This document shows positions 31,833-35,841 of a stretch of 35,841 nt of DNA, piece after piece. Origin of the DNA: Rufibacter ruber (GTDB taxonomy: Bacteria; Bacteroidota; Bacteroidia; Cytophagales; Hymenobacteraceae); assembly GCF_001647275.1 (NCBI RefSeq), contig NZ_LRMM01000058.1, forward strand, positions 1 to 35,841, given 5' to 3'. Within the stretch, counting starts at the first letter, position 1. Each line of letters begins with the position of its first letter. Below the pieces are notes generated by a model. That model was given only the letters and a program-made list of their open reading frames with translations. It ran no database searches and was not told the origin of the DNA. Both the position numbers and the translations under genes were made by a program.

Positions 31833-34800
31833 ATGATATCTGATGTATTTATAAGACGGCCCGTCACCTCCATTGTCATTTCCATAGTGATAGTGTTGGT
31901 GGGAACGCTGGCCATGATGAACTTGCCCGTCACGCAGTACCCAGACATTTCGCCGCCTACGGTATCTGTATCAGCGAACTATACGGGGGCAGATGCCCAG
32001 ACGGTAGAGCAGACGGTGGCTACCCCCATTGAGACCCAGATCAACGGTACGCCGGGCATGGCCTACCTCACCTCTACCAACACCAGTACCGGCCAAATGA
32101 ACATGACCGTGACTTTTGAGGTGGGTACTGACATTAACATTGCCACCCTGGACGTGCAGAACCGCGCCAGCGTGGCTGAACCCAGCCTGCCTGAAGAGGT
32201 GCGCCGTTTAGGGGTGACCGTGCGTAAGCGGAACCCGAGTATCCTGATGGTGGTGGGTATTTATTCGCCCAAGAAAAGCCATGACATCCAGTACCTGGAC
32301 AACTACACCAACATCTACGTGAAAGACGCCTTGCTGCGCGTAAAAGGCGTGGGTGACGTGACCGCCATTGGGCAGGATTTCAGTATGCGTCTGTGGCTGC
32401 AGCCAGACAAAATGGCCCAGTACAACCTGAGCCCAAACCAGGTGGTGGCCTCCATTCAGGAGCAGAACATGCAGGTGGCCGCCGGTACAGTAGGTGCCCG
32501 CCCGCAGTACAGCACCCAGGCGTTCCAGTACCCCATCACGGTAAGCGGACGTTTGGCTACCCAGGAGGAGTTTGAGAACATCATCATCCGTACCAATCCG
32601 GAAGACGGCTCTTTGGTGTACCTGAGAGACGTGGCCCGCGTGGAGTTTGGGCAGTTTGACTACGGCCGCCAATCTACCATTAACGGGAACCCGGCCGCCA
32701 TGATGCTGATTTACCAGGCCCCGGGCTCTAACGCCGTTGAAACCGCAGAAGGAATCTACGCCACCCTGGCGGAGATGAAGAAAACTTTCCCGGCAGATGT
32801 GGACTACATTGTGTCGTTTGAGTCAGTAACGGTGGTAGAGGTGTCTATTAATGAGGTGGTACATACCTTGTTAGAGGCGCTGGTGCTGGTAATTATTGTG
32901 GTGTTCCTGTTCCTGCAGAGCTGGCGTGCCACGCTGGTGCCTATCCTGGCTATTCCGGTATCTATCATTGGTACGTTCATCTTCTTCATTCCGCTGGGCT
33001 TTACCATTAATACGCTCACGTTGTTCGGGTTTGTGTTGGCCATTGGTATTGTGGTAGATGACGCCATTGTGGTGGTAGAGGCCGTGCAGCACTATATTGA
33101 CCATGAGCGGCTTTCGCCAAGGGAGGCTACGCGCCGGGCCATGAAAGACATTACGGCACCGGTAATTGCCATTGCCTTGATTCTGGCGGCGGTGTTCATT
33201 CCGGTAGGTTTTATTCCGGGTATTGTGGGTCGTCTGTACCAGCAGTTCGCTATCACCATCGCTATTTCGGTATTGATTTCGGCCTTTGTGGCCTTGACCC
33301 TGACCCCGGCACTTTGCTCGCTCATGCTGCGCCCTATGAACGTGAACCGTGAATCACGGGGCTTGAACAAGTTCTTCTACAAGTTCAACAACTGGTTCGC
33401 CCGTACCACTGAGTCTTATTCGGTGGGGGTGCGCAAGAGCATCAAGGCGGCCCCGCTGGCGTTGATTCTGCTGGTGTGCTTGTATGTGGGTACGGTGGGC
33501 TTGTTCGCCAAGAAGCCAACCGGCTTCATCCCTACCGAAGATGAGGGACGTCTCTTTATCTCGGTGGAGTTGCCAGAAGGCTCCTCGGCTAACAGAACGC
33601 AGGCGATTCTGGAGCAGATGGCAGGCATCATTGGCGAAGTGAAAGCCATTAAAAACGCTACTTCCATCTCGGGTCTGAACGCCATTAACTTCTCGTTCAA
33701 GTCTAACAGCGGTACGTTCTTCATTCAGATGCACCCGTGGGACCAGCGCCAGGAGGAATCTATGCGCCTGCAGGGTGTGATTGGTGAGCTTAACCAGCGT
33801 TTCTCAGCGATCAAGGAAGCGAACATTATTGTGGTGGCGCCGCCGGCTATTCCGGGTCTGGGCCAGTCAGGAGGTTTCAGTTTCATGCTGGAGCAGCGCA
33901 CCGCGGGTGACATCAAGGAGATGGAGCGCGTGATGGGCCAGTTCCTGGGCGCGGCCAACCAACGGCCTGAAATTGCCATGGCCTACAGCTTCTTCAACAC
34001 CCGCACCCCCGGTTACCACGTTGAGGTGGACCGCGAGAAGGTGAAAAAGCTGGGTCTGAACCTCACTGATGTCTTTGCCACCATGTCCTCGTACATGGGA
34101 AGCCGGTACATCAATGACTTCACCCGTTACGGCCGTAACTACCGCGTGGTAGCGCAGGCAGACACCGCGTACCGCATGGACATCAAAGACCTGGGCCAAT
34201 ACTACGTTTTGAACCGCACCGGAGAATCAGTGCCGCTGAGTGCGGTGGTGTCTAGTAAGGTGGTAGAGAACCCGGCGGTGATTTCACACTACAACCTGTT
34301 TAGGTCGGTTGAGATTTCAGGCAGCGCCGCGCCGGGCTACAGTAGCGGGCAGGCCCTGCAGGCGTTAGAGGAAGTGGCCCAGCAGGTGTTGCCAGCAGGC
34401 TACGGGTATGACTTCTCTGGCCTCAGCCGCGAGGAGCTAGCCGCCGGAAACAGCACCATCTACATCTTCGCCCTTTCCATTGTGCTGGTGTTGCTGTTGC
34501 TGGCCGCCCTGTATGAAAGCTGGTCAGTGCCGTTCTCCATCCTGTTTGCCATTCCGTTGGGTATGTTTGGGGCCATTCTGGCGTTGACTTTCCTGCCTAA
34601 ACTGGACAACAACGTGTATGCCCAGATTGGTATGATCACCCTGATTGGTCTGGCGGCCAAGAATGCCATCCTGATTGTGGAGTTTGCCAAGGAACGCGTA
34701 GACCGCGGCATGGAACTGATAGAAGCCACCATTGAGGCGGTGAAACTTCGTCTACGGCCCATCATCATGACCTCAATGGCCTTTATCTTGGGGGTGGTGC

Positions 34801-35003
34801 CGCTGGTGCTGGCCTCTGGGGCGGGGGCCGTGTCCCGCCAGACCATTGGCTGGGTGGTAATTGGCGGTATGCTGGCCGCTACGTTTCTGGCTATCTTCAT
34901 TGTGCCAGTTCTTTACGTGGTGATTACGCGCCTGGCCTACGGCAAGAAAGGCCTGGCCGAACTGCGGGAGCGTCACAAAGGCATTGACTTTGACCATAAT
35001 TAA
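31833..35003 (+). CDS. RND multidrug efflux pump (HAE1, AcrB type)
   Basis: 1056 residues, the expected size of a hydrophobe/amphiphile efflux-1 transporter with 12 membrane segments and two large periplasmic loops. It starts MISDVFIRRPVTSIVISIVI, the classic RND start. The proton-relay residues are present: D409 and D410 in GIVVDDAIVVVEA (TM4) and K943 in LAAKNAILIVEFAKE (TM10). GFIPTEDEGRLF after TM7 and the C-terminal half repeat are intact. It takes drugs or amphiphiles from the periplasm and inner membrane using the proton gradient. The substrate range cannot be predicted. It is the last gene of the operon and is followed 8 bp later by the most perfect palindrome of the window. Confidence 0.96.
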   Translation: MISDVFIRRPVTSIVISIVIVLVGTLAMMNLPVTQYPDISPPTVSVSANYTGADAQTVEQTVATPIETQINGTPGMAYLTSTNTSTGQMNMTVTFEVGTDINIATLDVQNRASVAEPSLPEEVRRLGVTVRKRNPSILMVVGIYSPKKSHDIQYLDNYTNIYVKDALLRVKGVGDVTAIGQDFSMRLWLQPDKMAQYNLSPNQVVASIQEQNMQVAAGTVGARPQYSTQAFQYPITVSGRLATQEEFENIIIRTNPEDGSLVYLRDVARVEFGQFDYGRQSTINGNPAAMMLIYQAPGSNAVETAEGIYATLAEMKKTFPADVDYIVSFESVTVVEVSINEVVHTLLEALVLVIIVVFLFLQSWRATLVPILAIPVSIIGTFIFFIPLGFTINTLTLFGFVLAIGIVVDDAIVVVEAVQHYIDHERLSPREATRRAMKDITAPVIAIALILAAVFIPVGFIPGIVGRLYQQFAITIAISVLISAFVALTLTPALCSLMLRPMNVNRESRGLNKFFYKFNNWFARTTESYSVGVRKSIKAAPLALILLVCLYVGTVGLFAKKPTGFIPTEDEGRLFISVELPEGSSANRTQAILEQMAGIIGEVKAIKNATSISGLNAINFSFKSNSGTFFIQMHPWDQRQEESMRLQGVIGELNQRFSAIKEANIIVVAPPAIPGLGQSGGFSFMLEQRTAGDIKEMERVMGQFLGAANQRPEIAMAYSFFNTRTPGYHVEVDREKVKKLGLNLTDVFATMSSYMGSRYINDFTRYGRNYRVVAQADTAYRMDIKDLGQYYVLNRTGESVPLSAVVSSKVVENPAVISHYNLFRSVEISGSAAPGYSSGQALQALEEVAQQVLPAGYGYDFSGLSREELAAGNSTIYIFALSIVLVLLLLAALYESWSVPFSILFAIPLGMFGAILALTFLPKLDNNVYAQIGMITLIGLAAKNAILIVEFAKERVDRGMELIEATIEAVKLRLRPIIMTSMAFILGVVPLVLASGAGAVSRQTIGWVVIGGMLAATFLAIFIVPVLYVVITRLAYGKKGLAELRERHKGIDFDHN

Positions 35004-35010
35004 CCCCATT

Positions 35011-35052
35011 CCTGTTTTGGGGCTGTTTTTCAGAAAACAGCCCCAAAACAGG
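35011..35052. repeat. GTTTT/AAAAC palindrome, perfect copy
   Basis: Perfect 19-bp arms (35011-35029 and 35034-35052) around TCAG. It begins 8 bp after the pump stop. No T-run follows the stem, so it is not a classic terminator; one lies about 40 bp further on. Confidence 0.92.
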
Positions 35053-35089
35053 AACCACCCGCTCTATGTATAGTAGTGCGTGTTTTACT

Positions 35090-35120
35090 AAAGCCTTGGC
35101 TCTGGGAGCCAGGGCTTTTT
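35090..35120 (+). terminator. Intrinsic terminator after the efflux operon
   Basis: AAAGCCTTGGCTC and GAGCCAGGGCTTT pair over 13 bp with one G-T wobble and a 3-nt loop, followed by TTTTT-type bases on the plus strand. Confidence 0.85.
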
Positions 35121-35145
35121 CTTACCAACCCGTTTATCAGCCCGC

Positions 35146-35187
35146 CTGTGTTTTTGAGCTACTTTTGTAAAAACAGGCCGAAAACAG
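35146..35187. repeat. GTTTT/AAAAC palindrome
   Basis: Outer arms CTGTGTTTTTGAGCT and GGCCGAAAACAG, imperfect inside. The copy contains a TACTTTTG box. Confidence 0.7.
35160..35167 (+). promoter_or_regulatory. -7-like box inside a palindrome copy
   Basis: TACTTTTG fits TAnnTTTG exactly, about 98 bp before the last gene. No convincing -33 box; it may be chance. Confidence 0.3.
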
Positions 35188-35264
35188 AAACCGAGAGAGC
35201 CCTGCTTCTGTGATCAGCAACTTCATTGGCAGCCTGCCCCACACTGCGTTGACTTTCCTTATCA

Positions 35265-35753
35265 ATGAACCTTATGAATGCTACACCAACCTTAAAAAAG
35301 CGCCCGCTGCTCACCGGCATTGCCCTTTACCAACTCATTGGGGGTTTTATTGGACTGGGCCTGTTCCTGAAGTTGCTACCGCAGCTGCAGAATCCTTCTT
35401 CTTCTACCTGGGTGGGAATAGCGGTGGCGGCAATCCTCTATTTCTTCTCTATTGTCTGTGGCTTTCTGCTCCTAAAAGGAACCCGGCTGGCGTTTAACCT
35501 GTCCCTGGCCAATCAGATACTGCAGATCTTCAGCTTCGGGATAGCGGGGGTGGCGTACAATTATGTGGCGGGGGTAAAGATTGGGGTGGGCATTGACTTT
35601 CTGGAAAGCTGGCTTTTCAAGTTCCGGTTTTCACTGTCTTCCTTCAGCTTCAGTTTTAATGCGGGCACAGGCCTTTCCTTTGTCTCGGTAAACCTGTTGG
35701 CACTGGTGATCCTGTACCTGCTGGAGCGCTTGCAAGACCAGAGGCCACAGTAG
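35265..35753 (+). CDS. Small integral membrane protein, unknown
   Basis: 162 residues with about four hydrophobic segments: LLTGIALYQLIGGFIGLGLF (about 15-35), WVGIAVAAILYFFSIVCGFL (about 49-70), NLSLANQILQIFSFGIAGVAY (about 79-100) and LSFVSVNLLALVILYLLERL (about 138-157). The stretch between segments 3 and 4 (SWLFKFRFSLSSFSFSFNAG) is rich in Phe and Ser. I do not recognise a family. The ATG at 35265 is used; 35274 is an equal alternative because MNATPTLKK also precedes the first segment. It lies alone after the terminator of the efflux operon; nothing links it to a neighbour. Confidence 0.72.
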   Translation: MNLMNATPTLKKRPLLTGIALYQLIGGFIGLGLFLKLLPQLQNPSSSTWVGIAVAAILYFFSIVCGFLLLKGTRLAFNLSLANQILQIFSFGIAGVAYNYVAGVKIGVGIDFLESWLFKFRFSLSSFSFSFNAGTGLSFVSVNLLALVILYLLERLQDQRPQ

Positions 35754-35841
35754 CCGTTGCTTAAATACAGCCTTTTTTTTTACCTTTCCCCCTGTTTGTG
35801 CTGTTTTCATTTAAATCAACCCAAACCCAAAGGGAGGTTTA

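Overview
The window looks like chromosomal DNA from a Cytophagales member of the Bacteroidota, most likely Hymenobacteraceae (Rufibacter/Pontibacter-like). This is inferred from gene content, from the leu-ilv gene order, from near absence of Shine-Dalgarno sites, from several TAnnTTTG -7 boxes typical of Bacteroidota promoters, and from a dense family of GTTTT...AAAAC palindromes between genes. No tRNA, rRNA, CRISPR array, insertion sequence or prophage gene was seen.

Layout. Positions 141-5614 (minus strand) hold a PAP2 phosphatase, a two-domain ModF-like ABC ATPase, a secreted glycerophosphodiester phosphodiesterase and ilvA. Positions 6050-16548 (minus strand) carry leuA-leuC-leuD-leuB-ilvD-ilvB-ilvN-ilvC. 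With ilvA this covers valine, leucine and isoleucine synthesis from pyruvate and threonine, apart from the final transaminase (ilvE), which is not here. A promoter candidate with a 16-bp inverted repeat between its two boxes lies just upstream of leuA. Four of the gaps in the cluster (leuC/leuD, leuB/ilvD, ilvN/ilvC, ilvC/ilvA) are filled with nested inverted repeats rather than genes. A 14-bp-stem hairpin between ilvC and ilvA suggests ilvA can be uncoupled.

Positions 16695-20096 (plus strand) hold a large helical-repeat protein of unknown function and a secreted M61/M1-like metallopeptidase. They are followed by a decayed gene at 20287-20747 that no single open frame covers; it resembles an SRPBCC-like family. 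Positions 20986-28419 hold mixed single genes: a stand-alone GAF protein, a bestrophin-like channel, a YceI protein, a FUSC-type membrane protein, a YpdA-type bacillithiol disulfide reductase and an HPP-family membrane protein.

Positions 28674-35003 are a four-gene efflux operon: a TetR regulator with a TTG start, then a TolC-type outer-membrane channel, a lipoprotein membrane-fusion protein and an HAE1-type RND pump. A 10-bp palindrome just upstream of the TetR start is the likely operator. The window closes with a small membrane protein.

The most distinctive feature is not a gene. About 21 copies of a roughly 40-bp palindrome occupy most intergenic gaps. Inside the leu-ilv cluster they are nested with two further inverted-repeat families into composite islands that start a few bases after stop codons.
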